Shown here: positions 56,444 through 64,000 of the stretch, piece after piece
How the letters are laid out: every line of letters starts with the position of its first letter
How positions within the stretch are numbered: the first letter of the stretch is position 1
Assembly: GCF_020966755.1 (NCBI RefSeq)
Contig: NZ_JAJKFT010000004.1
Span: 1,116,001-1,180,000 of the forward strand
Direction of reading: 5' to 3'
DNA: 64,000 bases
Origin: Blastopirellula sediminis
Lineage (GTDB): Bacteria > Planctomycetota > Planctomycetia > Pirellulales > Pirellulaceae
Notes under the pieces: model-generated
Told to the model about the DNA's origin: nothing
Databases searched by the model: none
What the model saw: the letters and a program-made list of their open reading frames with translations, nothing else
Position numbers and translations under genes: made by a program

Positions 56444-56920
56444 TTACTGCGGCGTATTCGGATTACGCGGCGTGTTCAGCATCGGCTGCAGCTCATCCAC
56501 GAAGTCGTGAACGTCTTTGAACTCGCGATAGACGCTCGCGAAGCGGACGTAGGCGACCTGGTCGATCTTCTGCAGATGACGCATCACCAGTTCGCCGATG
56601 TAGTGGCTTTCGACTTCCCCTTCGCACTCGGCATAGATGTCGCTTTCGACGCCGGAGACGATGCTCTCAATTTGCGATTCGCTGATCGGGCGTTTCCAGC
56701 AAGCCAGGGCCAACCCTTTTTTGATCTTTTCGGGCTGAAAAGGCTCGCGGACGTTATCCTTTTTGATAATCTTGATCGACATTTCCTCGACCCGCTCGTA
56801 CGTCGTATAGCGACGTTTGCAGCCCAGGCACTCGCGGCGGCGACGGATCGAGAACCCGTCCTGACTAGCGCGCGAGTCGATCACTTTGTCGTTATCCGTA
56901 CGGCAAAATGGGCATCGCAT
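56444..56920 (-). CDS. nrdR: Transcriptional repressor NrdR
   Basis: 158 aa repressor of ribonucleotide reductase genes. Zinc ribbon at residues 3-34 (CPFCRTDNDKVIDSR..RECLGCKRRYTTYERV), then the ATP-cone domain (SIKIIKKDNVREPFQPEKIKKGLALACWKRP), which senses ATP/dATP, and the VAYVRFASVYREFKDVHDFVDEL end. The ATG at 56920 gives the standard MRCPFC start; the frame upstream is foreign to the family. No nrd gene in the window. Confidence 0.95.
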   Translation of the reverse strand: MRCPFCRTDNDKVIDSRASQDGFSIRRRRECLGCKRRYTTYERVEEMSIKIIKKDNVREPFQPEKIKKGLALACWKRPISESQIESIVSGVESDIYAECEGEVESHYIGELVMRHLQKIDQVAYVRFASVYREFKDVHDFVDELQPMLNTPRNPNTPQ

Positions 56921-57163
56921 GCTAAATGATTCCGCGAGGGGGGAAGAAGCCCGATCAACGAGCGATTTCCTCAATATACACAAACGGGCCCGTTTGCGTG
57001 CGAAAAATCGGCCCGTTTCCTGCCCCCAAAGGTCAGGGGAAGGGATGCGTGCCGCCCCTATTTTGAACCGCTATAATGGCCCACTGGAGGCGGCCAAGAT
57101 TTCGCCGGCTGGAACGAATAAATAGACGAAATTCACCGTACGTCGCAGCAACAAGGTTACCCC

Positions 57164-57700
57164 ATGGATAAAGATGACTTCGCTGACAAGATGAAGCCTC
57201 GCGATGACAGTCGCCGTGACGACCCGGAAGAAAAGCTGTGGTCGGGCGATTATTCGGCCAAAGATATGTATGGCTCCTGGATTATCGCGGCCGTGCTATC
57301 GATCACGGCGCTGGTCGTCTCCGGCATCTTTTTCTTTCCGGCGATCCTGCCGGTGATCGGCGTCGTGGCGCTGGTTTGGATCATCCTCCTCTTCCGGTTG
57401 ATGTGGCGAAAGTGGAGCGTCCATTACGAGTTGACGACGCAGCGGTTCGTCCATGAAAAGGGAATTCTCAGCCGGACCACCGACCGGATCGAAGTGATCG
57501 ACATCGATGACGTCACATTCACGCAAAGCATCTTTGATCGTATGTTCGGCGTCGGGACGATTTCGATTACGTCGAGCGATCGCACCCATCCCTCGTTAGT
57601 GCTGGATGGAATCGAAGACGTCCGCCGGGTCGCCGAGATGATCGACAGCGCGCGTCGAAAAGAACGGATTCGCCGTGGAATTCACATCGAATCGATCTAG
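57164..57700 (+). CDS. Bacterial PH (DUF304) domain membrane protein
   Basis: 178 aa. A charged N-terminus, then two hydrophobic helices (SWIIAAVLSITALVVSGIFFF and AILPVIGVVALVWIILLFRLMW, about residues 36-85), then a PH-like domain of the YdbS/DUF304 type: HYELTTQRFVHEKGILSRTTDRIEVIDIDDVTFTQSIFDRMFGVGTISITSSD. This pattern is typical of membrane-linked PH proteins of unknown function. No clear operon partner. Confidence 0.85.
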   Translation: MDKDDFADKMKPRDDSRRDDPEEKLWSGDYSAKDMYGSWIIAAVLSITALVVSGIFFFPAILPVIGVVALVWIILLFRLMWRKWSVHYELTTQRFVHEKGILSRTTDRIEVIDIDDVTFTQSIFDRMFGVGTISITSSDRTHPSLVLDGIEDVRRVAEMIDSARRKERIRRGIHIESI

Positions 57701-57728
57701 TTTGTAAGTCAGCTTACGCAATCCGAAG

Positions 57729-57774
57729 AGTCGCCGGGTTTAACCGTTGTAAGCGGTGCTATCGGCGACTTTTC
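57729..57774 (+). terminator. Hairpin with short T-run after the PH-domain gene
   Basis: AGTCGCCG (57729-57736) pairs with CGGCGACT (57763-57770) followed by TTTTCC; a small inner stem (ACCG/CGGT) lies in the loop. It begins 28 bases after the stop. Confidence 0.5.
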
Positions 57775-57920
57775 CGTTTCCATCCACCTTGCCGGGCCCT
57801 TAAAGAACTTTCATCCGGACTTTTCGGAATCGTCGATACGTCAAGCAGTATCGGAATGCCAGGAAAATGCGTTCCGATGATTAGCTTGCGAATTAGTCGA
57901 CGCCCGGGGGCGGATGAACC

Positions 57921-59540
57921 GTGACGTGGAAACGAATCTTCTCGACGCAGCGACTGCTGGCGATTGCGTTTTTGGCGGCCGCATTGACGAGCACCGGCTG
58001 TCTCGTTGGGCCTGACCATTGTGATCCCGGCGCCCCGTTCTTGCCTCATTGGAGCCGTCCTCTTCCCGACGGAGTCAGTGACGCGCCGAACGATTCGGTC
58101 GCCTGGTGGACCAAGTTCAACGACCCGGTCCTCTCGGAAATGATGGTTAGGACCGCGCAGTCGAACTTGACCCTCGGTCAGGCCTACGAGCGGATCGCCC
58201 AAGCCCGCGCACGTCGTGCGATCGCGCGCGGCGGATTGTTTCCTGACTACTACATGGACGCCAGTTACTCGCGGGTCAAGTCAAGCGGCAACGGTAGCCC
58301 GTTCGGTTTGACGTTCAATACGCCGGCGTTTAACTACTGGAGCGCCTCGCTGGTCGACGCGTCGTGGGAAATCGACGTCTTCGGCGGCGTCCGACGTAAC
58401 TTGCAAGCGGCCAACGCCGACATTGACGTCGCGATCGAAGATCACAACGCGGTCCTCGTTTCGCTGCAAGGGGAAGTTGGCGCCAACTACGTGCAAGCTC
58501 GTACCCTGCAGCATCGCATCTTGATCGCCCAACGCAACGTGCAGTTGCAGCGTCAATCGTTGCAGATCGCCGAAACGAAGTTGGAGGCGGGTACGGTCAG
58601 CAAACTCGACGTTTATCAAGCTCGCTCCAACTTGTACTCCACCGAATCGAACATTCCGACGCTGCGTCAGAACCTCGATCTCTCCTATAACCGCTTGGCC
58701 GTGCTCCAGGGAATGCCGCCGCAAGACTTGACCAACGAAGTGATGGGAGCGCGTCAGCTCTTCAAGATTCCGGACCATATTGCGGTGGGGCTGCCGATCG
58801 ATTTGATCCGCCAACGTCCCGACATTCGTTCGGCGGAACGCCAGCTGGCCGCCCAGTCGGCTCGCATCGGCGTCGCGACCTCCGATCTGTTTCCGAAGTT
58901 TACTTTGACCGGCACCTTTGGCGTCAACGCGACCCATATCAACCAGTGGTTCACCACCGAGAGTATCGCGTACAACTTTGGTCCGACCGCTCGCTGGAAC
59001 GTGTTGAGCTTTGGTCGCGTCTGGGGCGACATCGAGTTCCAACGGGCTCGCTGGCGCGAATTGGTATACGCCTACCAGCAAACGGTGTTGGACGCTTCGG
59101 AAGAAGTGGAGAACGCGCTCATCTCGTATCGCTTCACGCAGGTCCGTGCTGAAGAGCTTCGCAAAGCGGTTGAAGCGGCTCAAGGCGCCTCGCAGATTTC
59201 CGAAGTGCAGTACGAAGGGGGTATCATCCCGTTCCAAACCTTGTTGGACGCTCAGCGTTTCCAGGCTGACCTCGAAGATCAATACGTCGCGGCTCGCGGC
59301 GACACCTACTTGTCGCTGATCAACCTCTACAAAGCGCTCGGCGGCGGCTGGCAAGAACCGTTCGCCTTCGGTTCGATCGACGAAGCGGCCGGCGTTCCTG
59401 GCGAACTGCAACTGGATCCGCAAGCGACGCTGCCGGGGCCGAACGCTCCTGGCGCCAACCCGCTGAACCCGGTCAATCCGGTCCCGCCTGGGGAACCCGT
59501 TCCGCCGCCGATGGTCATCCCGGCGCCGATGAACAACTAG
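57921..59540 (+). CDS. TolC/NodT-type outer-membrane efflux lipoprotein
   Basis: 539 aa outer-membrane factor of RND/tripartite pumps. Lipoprotein signal: LLAIAFLAAALTSTGCLVGPDH with cysteine near residue 27, typical of NodT/OprM. Two similar halves with the OEP periplasmic helices (LSEMMVRTAQSNLTLGQAYERIAQARARR; LRQRPDIRSAERQLAAQ-like VGLPIDLIRQRPDIRSAERQLAAQSARIGVA). A Pro/Asn-rich tail (NPLNPVNPVPPGEPVPPP) follows the barrel part. Inner-membrane and fusion partners are not adjacent. The GTG at 57921 is preceded by GGGGGCGG. A strong terminator follows. Confidence 0.88.
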   Translation: MTWKRIFSTQRLLAIAFLAAALTSTGCLVGPDHCDPGAPFLPHWSRPLPDGVSDAPNDSVAWWTKFNDPVLSEMMVRTAQSNLTLGQAYERIAQARARRAIARGGLFPDYYMDASYSRVKSSGNGSPFGLTFNTPAFNYWSASLVDASWEIDVFGGVRRNLQAANADIDVAIEDHNAVLVSLQGEVGANYVQARTLQHRILIAQRNVQLQRQSLQIAETKLEAGTVSKLDVYQARSNLYSTESNIPTLRQNLDLSYNRLAVLQGMPPQDLTNEVMGARQLFKIPDHIAVGLPIDLIRQRPDIRSAERQLAAQSARIGVATSDLFPKFTLTGTFGVNATHINQWFTTESIAYNFGPTARWNVLSFGRVWGDIEFQRARWRELVYAYQQTVLDASEEVENALISYRFTQVRAEELRKAVEAAQGASQISEVQYEGGIIPFQTLLDAQRFQADLEDQYVAARGDTYLSLINLYKALGGGWQEPFAFGSIDEAAGVPGELQLDPQATLPGPNAPGANPLNPVNPVPPGEPVPPPMVIPAPMNN

Positions 59541-59568
59541 TCGCTTTCTTCGCACCGATGCGTGTTGA

Positions 59569-59600
59569 AACCGCGGGAGAGTCATCTCCCGCGGTTTTTT
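59569..59600 (+). terminator. Rho-independent terminator after the TolC-type gene
   Basis: AACCGCGGGAGA, loop GTCA, TCTCCCGCGGTT and T-run. It begins 28 bases after the stop. Confidence 0.9.
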
Positions 59601-59732
59601 GCGTTCATGGCTCGACTTGCGTTGACTCGGCGGTGCGTTCAAAATGGCGACAACGCCTCCCAGTCCCACCGTCGCCGTCTTCCGCTTCTGCGATTCTGGC
59701 GTCCGCCCCCCGCTGCGAGAAACAACGACGCC

Positions 59733-61028
59733 ATGCATGTTCGCCTGTTTCTGCTGATTGCGCTCGCGATTGCGATTCCGCTAGGAACGTGGTTTGCGAT
59801 CCCTTATTTGCCGTCGGTTCGTCCCGAGAAGAGCGTCTTCGCTGGAGGAACGCACTATCCGGCGTCGCCGGTGAAGTTTGAGTTTCAGAATCTGGGAGGA
59901 GCGGTCGTCGACTTGCCGCTGATCGCCAATGTGCAAGTGATCGACTTCGACCAGGATGGACGAAACGACGTCATCGCCTGTGATGCGCGTGGCAATCGGG
60001 TCCTGCTGCTGAAACGAAACGCGGACGATACGTGGTCCGAATCGACGCTAATCTCGGACGTCGCCGTGCCGGCGCATGCGACGGTCGTCGACATTGATCA
60101 CGACGGCGACCAAGATGTGATCGTCTCGGTCTTGGGAAACATTCTTCCCGACGACGGCGTCATCGGGCGGGTGGAGCTCTTTGAAAACCAGGGGGAGCAA
60201 TTCGTGCGTCACGTTGTGCTCGACGACGTGCGACGCGTCGCCGACGTTCAAGTGGGAGACTTCGACGGCGATGACGATTTGGATCTTGCGGTCGCGGTCT
60301 TCGGTTACGCACGGGGCGGAGTCCTCTGGCTCGAAAACCAAGGGAACTGGAAGTTTCGCGACCATCAACTGCTGAGCGCGCCCGGCACAATTCATGTTCC
60401 CGTCGGTGATTTTGATGGAGATGGCGATCTCGACATTTCCGCGATCGTGACGCAGGACGAAGAAGAGTTGTGGGGGTTTGAAAATCAGGGAGACGGGAAG
60501 TTCGCCGCGCATCGAATCTGGATGACCTCCAACTTGGATCTCGGTGGCGCCGGCTTAGTCGCCGCCGATCTCGATAGCGACGGCGATCTCGATCTCGTGC
60601 TCCCGGCCGGCGACAACCTTGAAGACTTCGACGCCTACCCTCAGCCTTACCACGGATGCTATTGGTTCGAGAATCAAGGAAAGTGGGAGTTTGCGATGCA
60701 TCGGATCAGCGATCTCGGCGGAGCGTATTCGGCCGCGGTCGCCGACATCAACCAGGATGGGTTTCAGGACGTCGTGCTGGTTAGTCTGACCAACGACTGG
60801 CTCTCGCCCGAGAACGCCGCGGTCGTTTGGCTGCAGAATGACGGCAAGCAGAAGTTCCAGTCGTGGCAGATCGCCTCGCAGCCGCTTCACCTGGTGACCG
60901 TGGCGGTGGGGGACTTGAATGGAGATGACCGGCCAGACATCGTCGCCGGCAGCTTGAACGTTCGTCGGCCGCATCAGCGTTTGGGGCGGATCTCAGCCTG
61001 GTTGAATCAGGGAGACTCGCAACCATGA
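59733..61028 (+). CDS. FG-GAP/VCBS repeat secreted protein
   Basis: 431 aa with an N-terminal signal or anchor (LFLLIALAIAIPLGTWFAI). It carries at least seven calcium-binding DxDxDG-type loops of the FG-GAP/VCBS propeller: DFDQDGRND, DIDHDGDQD, DFDGDDDLD, DFDGDGDLD, DLDSDGDLD, DINQDGFQD and DLNGDDRPD, each followed by a hydrophobic strand and a LWLENQG-type turn. Such a seven-bladed propeller is exported and may bind polysaccharide or protein. The ATG at 59733 matches the signal peptide. The next gene starts with a four-base overlap (ATGA), so the two are coupled. Confidence 0.85.
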   Translation: MHVRLFLLIALAIAIPLGTWFAIPYLPSVRPEKSVFAGGTHYPASPVKFEFQNLGGAVVDLPLIANVQVIDFDQDGRNDVIACDARGNRVLLLKRNADDTWSESTLISDVAVPAHATVVDIDHDGDQDVIVSVLGNILPDDGVIGRVELFENQGEQFVRHVVLDDVRRVADVQVGDFDGDDDLDLAVAVFGYARGGVLWLENQGNWKFRDHQLLSAPGTIHVPVGDFDGDGDLDISAIVTQDEEELWGFENQGDGKFAAHRIWMTSNLDLGGAGLVAADLDSDGDLDLVLPAGDNLEDFDAYPQPYHGCYWFENQGKWEFAMHRISDLGGAYSAAVADINQDGFQDVVLVSLTNDWLSPENAAVVWLQNDGKQKFQSWQIASQPLHLVTVAVGDLNGDDRPDIVAGSLNVRRPHQRLGRISAWLNQGDSQP

Positions 61029-62407
61029 GAATCGCGATACGCGTTTTGTTGGTCTTGGTGGTGATCGAAACGTTGGCGGCGGTCGGCGTCATCGGTTGGC
61101 GGATGCTGCGAACTCCGGCTCAACTGCCCTTGGTTCAGCTCAATGATCCGCTGATCATTCCGCAGCTGAAAGAATTGGCGGAGAAAGCGGAATCGGGAAC
61201 CGCTCGCGACTGGACCCGATTGGGCGAGGCGCTGGTCGGCAAGGGTTTTTATGGGCATGCCGAATTGGCGTTTCGCGAGGCGCTGCAGCGCAATCCAACC
61301 AGTTTCGCCGCCCAGTTTGGGCTCGCCTTTTGTCTCGATCGAACGGGGCGAACCCAGGAAAGCTCCCAAGAGTACGAAAAGGCGTTGTCGCTGCAGGTCG
61401 GCAATTTTGAGCTTCCGTTCGCCAAGTATTACGCTTCCTACGCGATGGGGCGTAACGCACTGCGGCGCGAAAATGCAATCAACGCCCAGGATATGTTCGA
61501 GCGGAACGCCGATTTCGCCCCTGCCGACTATCAGTTGGCCAAGTTGCTGATCCGGTCGGATCATGCCGATCAGGCGTTGCCGATCATCGAGCGGAATCTA
61601 CAACGCATTCCCTTCTCGCTCGAGTTCCATTTTCTCCGCATGCAGGCGATGCACGCCCTGGGGCGAGAAGACGAAGCGTTTGAGTCGGCGTTGAAACTCG
61701 AACGCTCGGCGGCGCTGGTCTCGATGAACTTCAGCACCGACTACGTCTCCCCGTTGGATGGACGCACCGGGTTGTCGGTTCCATTGCGAGAATTGGCGGA
61801 ATCGGTAGAGAAGGGCGATCTCGACGAGATTGAAAAGCGCTCTCACGAGATCAAGTCGATCGTTGGCGAGAAGCCGGTCTTTGTGGTGCATGAAGTGGAC
61901 GATCGATTGATGGAAGCGGCGCTTCGCAGGAATGATCCAAAAGGGACGCTGCAGATCATTGAAGAAGTTCGCAGCGCGGGGCGAGACGATGCGGCGCTGC
62001 GGGAGTGGGAAGGGGACGCGTATGCGCTGATGGAAGGCGGCGGCGAACGTGCCGCCGATTGTTGGGAGCGGGCGCTGTTGGTGACGCCCAGCGCCAGACT
62101 GCATGAGAAGCTGGCCGCCTACTATGGCGACGCTGAGCCGGCTATTCGCGATCAGCATCTCGGTCGCGCCGCGTTTCTCAACGGCGTGGCCGAATATCGA
62201 AGCAATCGCCTGGAATCGGCGATCACGGCTTTGCAACAAGCGGCCGAACTCAACCCTGCTGATCCCGATCCTTGGTTCTATCTGGGGCAACTTCGTTATT
62301 ACCAGCGGCGATTCAACGATGCACAAGAAGCGTTCGATCGTTGTTTGTCTCTCCGCCCCGAACATGGACGAGCCGCCGAGATGTTTGATCATCTCCAGGG
62401 CAGATAG
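61025..62407 (+). CDS. TPR-repeat membrane-anchored protein
   Basis: 460 aa. N-terminal transmembrane anchor (VLLVLVVIETLAAVGVIGWRML), then TPR repeats: RDWTRLGEALVGKGFYGHAELAFREALQRNPTSFAAQFGLAFCL, DRTGRTQESSQEYEKALSLQ, DPWFYLGQLRYYQRRFNDAQEAFDRCLSLRPEHGRAAEMF and more. Translationally coupled to the FG-GAP protein, a pairing I recall as common in planctomycetes (CRTAC/VCBS with TPR). It probably scaffolds or anchors that propeller in the periplasm; the exact function is unknown. Confidence 0.85.
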   Translation: MRIAIRVLLVLVVIETLAAVGVIGWRMLRTPAQLPLVQLNDPLIIPQLKELAEKAESGTARDWTRLGEALVGKGFYGHAELAFREALQRNPTSFAAQFGLAFCLDRTGRTQESSQEYEKALSLQVGNFELPFAKYYASYAMGRNALRRENAINAQDMFERNADFAPADYQLAKLLIRSDHADQALPIIERNLQRIPFSLEFHFLRMQAMHALGREDEAFESALKLERSAALVSMNFSTDYVSPLDGRTGLSVPLRELAESVEKGDLDEIEKRSHEIKSIVGEKPVFVVHEVDDRLMEAALRRNDPKGTLQIIEEVRSAGRDDAALREWEGDAYALMEGGGERAADCWERALLVTPSARLHEKLAAYYGDAEPAIRDQHLGRAAFLNGVAEYRSNRLESAITALQQAAELNPADPDPWFYLGQLRYYQRRFNDAQEAFDRCLSLRPEHGRAAEMFDHLQGR

Positions 62408-62634
62408 CAGGCCCATAAAACGGCGAAGCGGAAACCAGTCCGCTATTGGCTGGAATTGGAGTTCTACGGCGTAGTTTCTTGCTTTCTCTCAATCTATGGA
62501 AGGGAATATTTTCACTGGTTGTGTTTGTATAAAAATTCCTATAAAATTACTTTCACTGAGAATTTTTGCGTCGATTCGCAGTGAAACTGCATACGCCATA
62601 TTGGCTATTTTAGATCCCCAAGAAAGAAGTAGGA

Positions 62635-63039
62635 ATGACTGGTCCAATTCGACTCCTCCTGGTTTGCACTTTGTTTGGGCTGGGAGCTTGGGGTTGTGCG
62701 AAATCTGCGTCCGACTTGCCGAACCTCTCGGAGATGAGCGGCGCGGTGACGCTAGACGGAAAGCCGGTCACAAACGCCGCCGTTTCGTTTGAGTCGGCGA
62801 ACGGCCAGGTCGCTTTTGGCAATACCGATTCGGAAGGACGCTACGAGTTGATCTTCCGCGACGGCGCCAAGGGGGCGGAGGTCGGCCCGAACACAGTCCG
62901 GATCGAAACGGTTCTGGAAGGTCCGCCTGCTCCCAACTATCGCGACCCAATTCCGGCCAAATACAACAAGGCCAGCACGTTGACCGTCGAAGTTACCCCC
63001 GACGCCCACACCCATGATTTCGCCTTAGAGTCGAAGTAA
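62635..63039 (+). CDS. Carboxypeptidase-regulatory-like domain lipoprotein
   Basis: 134 aa. Lipoprotein signal ending LFGLGAWGC (cysteine at residue 21). The mature part is a small transthyretin-like/CarboxypepD_reg fold: MSGAVTLDGKPVTNAAVSFE, GNTDSEGRYELIF, PNTVRIETVLEGPPAPNYRDPIPAKYN, LTVEVTPDAHTHDFAL. It is one of the many small lipoproteins next to DUF1559 genes in planctomycetes; the DUF1559 gene starts 181 bases on. Function unknown. The DNA upstream (62480-62634) is clearly A/T-rich and may contain the promoter (TATAAAAT near 62540). Confidence 0.8.
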   Translation: MTGPIRLLLVCTLFGLGAWGCAKSASDLPNLSEMSGAVTLDGKPVTNAAVSFESANGQVAFGNTDSEGRYELIFRDGAKGAEVGPNTVRIETVLEGPPAPNYRDPIPAKYNKASTLTVEVTPDAHTHDFALESK

Positions 63040-63220
63040 GACTCGGCGAACTCCATACCTACCGACAAACAGTCATATCCGCCGATTCGCCACTGGTCAG
63101 TCGGCTCCATTTCGCGGCGTTTTCGTCGCTGAATTTCACTTGCTCGTCGCCTGTTCGGCAGGCCGCGACGCACTACTTTCGTTTTTTATCTTCTCTTCCA
63201 TTTTGATGTGAGACACGAAC

Positions 63221-64000
63221 ATGGTCGCGCGGACTAGTCGTGATCCGTCAAGCAACGCCGGTTTTACGCTGGTTGAGTTGCTGGTGGTGATCGCCATTAT
63301 TGGAGTATTGATCGCTTTGTTGCTTCCCGCCGTTCAGCAGGCGCGAGAAGCGGCTCGTCGGATGAGTTGCTCGAACAACCTGAAGCAGATCGGGCTTGGT
63401 CTGCACAACTACCATGACACGCACTTGGCTTTTCCGGCCGGTTTTGTCGACAACAACCCAGACCACACCAGCGGTTCGGCACAGGGCGCCGACGGCAATC
63501 GTAACGGTTTGGCCTGGTCGGCGATGATTCTGCCGTTCGTCGAAGCCGGCAATCTATACGACCAGGTGCAAACGCAAACCGGTAACTTTGGACATCACTG
63601 GATGGACGGTAACCACGACGGCTCGGTGAACGATGCGATCGCTGCGTCTCGAATCGGCGTGGAAAACTATAGCTGCCCTTCGGACACGATGGACTTAATC
63701 AACACCAAGCGTAGTGGGTACGGCAAGACCAATTACCTGGCGAACTCAGGCAACTCCGCCGCGAACGACAAGAAAGGGATTTTCTGGGCCGCCTCGAACA
63801 CCAGGATTCGGGACATCACCGACGGAACTTCGAATACGATGATGGTCGGCGAAAGCAGTGGGACGAAAGATGGCGCTAACCAGTTGAACTGCGGCGGCGC
63901 CGTCTGCGATTTCAAAGCGGGTCTCTGGATCGGTGGACGCTTCGCCAACGGCGGCACGGCCCAAGGTTGGCATCCCGGCATTTATGGGCATGACGTCCTC
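63221..64000 (+). CDS. DUF1559 prepilin-type N-terminal domain protein (3' truncated)
   Basis: Frame is open from ATG 63221 to the end of the window (260 codons). The N-terminus has a type IV prepilin signal, [20 protein letters not shown], cleaved before Phe, then [36 protein letters not shown], the hallmark of the large DUF1559 pseudopilin family of planctomycetes. The body shows the family blocks [28 protein letters not shown] and [14 protein letters not shown]. Complete proteins have about 300-350 aa, so some 50-90 residues are missing to the right. Probably an exported pseudopilin-like surface protein. Confidence 0.95.
   Translation, partial: MVARTSRDPSSNAGFTLVELLVVIAIIGVLIALLLPAVQQAREAARRMSCSNNLKQIGLGLHNYHDTHLAFPAGFVDNNPDHTSGSAQGADGNRNGLAWSAMILPFVEAGNLYDQVQTQTGNFGHHWMDGNHDGSVNDAIAASRIGVENYSCPSDTMDLINTKRSGYGKTNYLANSGNSAANDKKGIFWAASNTRIRDITDGTSNTMMVGESSGTKDGANQLNCGGAVCDFKAGLWIGGRFANGGTAQGWHPGIYGHDVL

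Overview
The window looks like chromosomal DNA of a planctomycete, most likely of the Pirellulaceae (Blastopirellula/Bremerella/Rhodopirellula type). The basis is a DUF1559 type IV prepilin-like protein at the right edge, a tetrahydromethanopterin-dependent mch gene outside the archaea, many small lipoproteins, FG-GAP and TPR proteins, a large WD40 membrane protein, often weak Shine-Dalgarno sequences, and dispersed planctomycete-style inverted repeats. I see no rRNA, tRNA, CRISPR array, prophage or intact insertion sequence.

Layout. 1-5.3 kb: end of a cysteine desulfurase-like gene, a YkgJ-type cysteine-cluster protein, HU, a tiny lipoprotein, then pyrD, trpS and acpS. 5.3-6.7 kb: a PLDc_N membrane protein followed by about 1 kb of non-coding DNA carrying an unusual array of short repeats that each end in a T7-T8 run. 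6.7-15.7 kb: an ABC exporter, an FkbM methyltransferase with decayed flanking DNA, an NHL/SMP-30-like secreted protein, a bestrophin and a LamG-like protein. 15.8-24.5 kb: topA with a lysine-rich tail, a PpiD-like membrane chaperone with an E/K/P/A-rich insert, glgB, and an RNase HI-like protein that has lost its catalytic acids. 24.8-28.4 kb: a micro-protein, an acyl carrier protein, a DJ-1/PfpI protein, a divergent AnmK-like protein and a C26 glutamine-amidotransferase homologue without its nucleophile cysteine.

28.9-40.6 kb is the most interesting part. It holds an OleA-type head-to-head acyl condensing enzyme and, convergent with it, a run of ten close minus-strand genes: RimK-like ATP-grasp, OleC, zinc-ribbon membrane protein, OleD, FabF-like, ACP, two CrtI-like FAD oxidoreductases, FabZ-like and FabI-like. 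This resembles a dedicated type II fatty-acid assembly line with its own desaturase/isomerase-like enzymes, feeding an OleA-OleD-OleC beta-lactone/olefin pathway. No OleB hydrolase is present in the window.

40.8-64 kb: mch (H4MPT C1 pathway), a zinc-ribbon/WD40 protein, a DtxR-family regulator and a DinB protein. These are followed by dnaJ(cbpA)-rnpA-yidD, a FlgI(P-ring)-like lipoprotein with HEAT-like repeats, and smc. Next come a structured-looking 0.7-kb leader before a HTH/receiver-like protein, moaC, a polyprenyl synthase, nrdR, a PH-domain protein, a TolC/NodT-type lipoprotein, an FG-GAP plus TPR gene pair, a carboxypeptidase-regulatory-like lipoprotein and a truncated DUF1559 gene.

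All assignments come from reading motifs and remembered family features. No database search was run.
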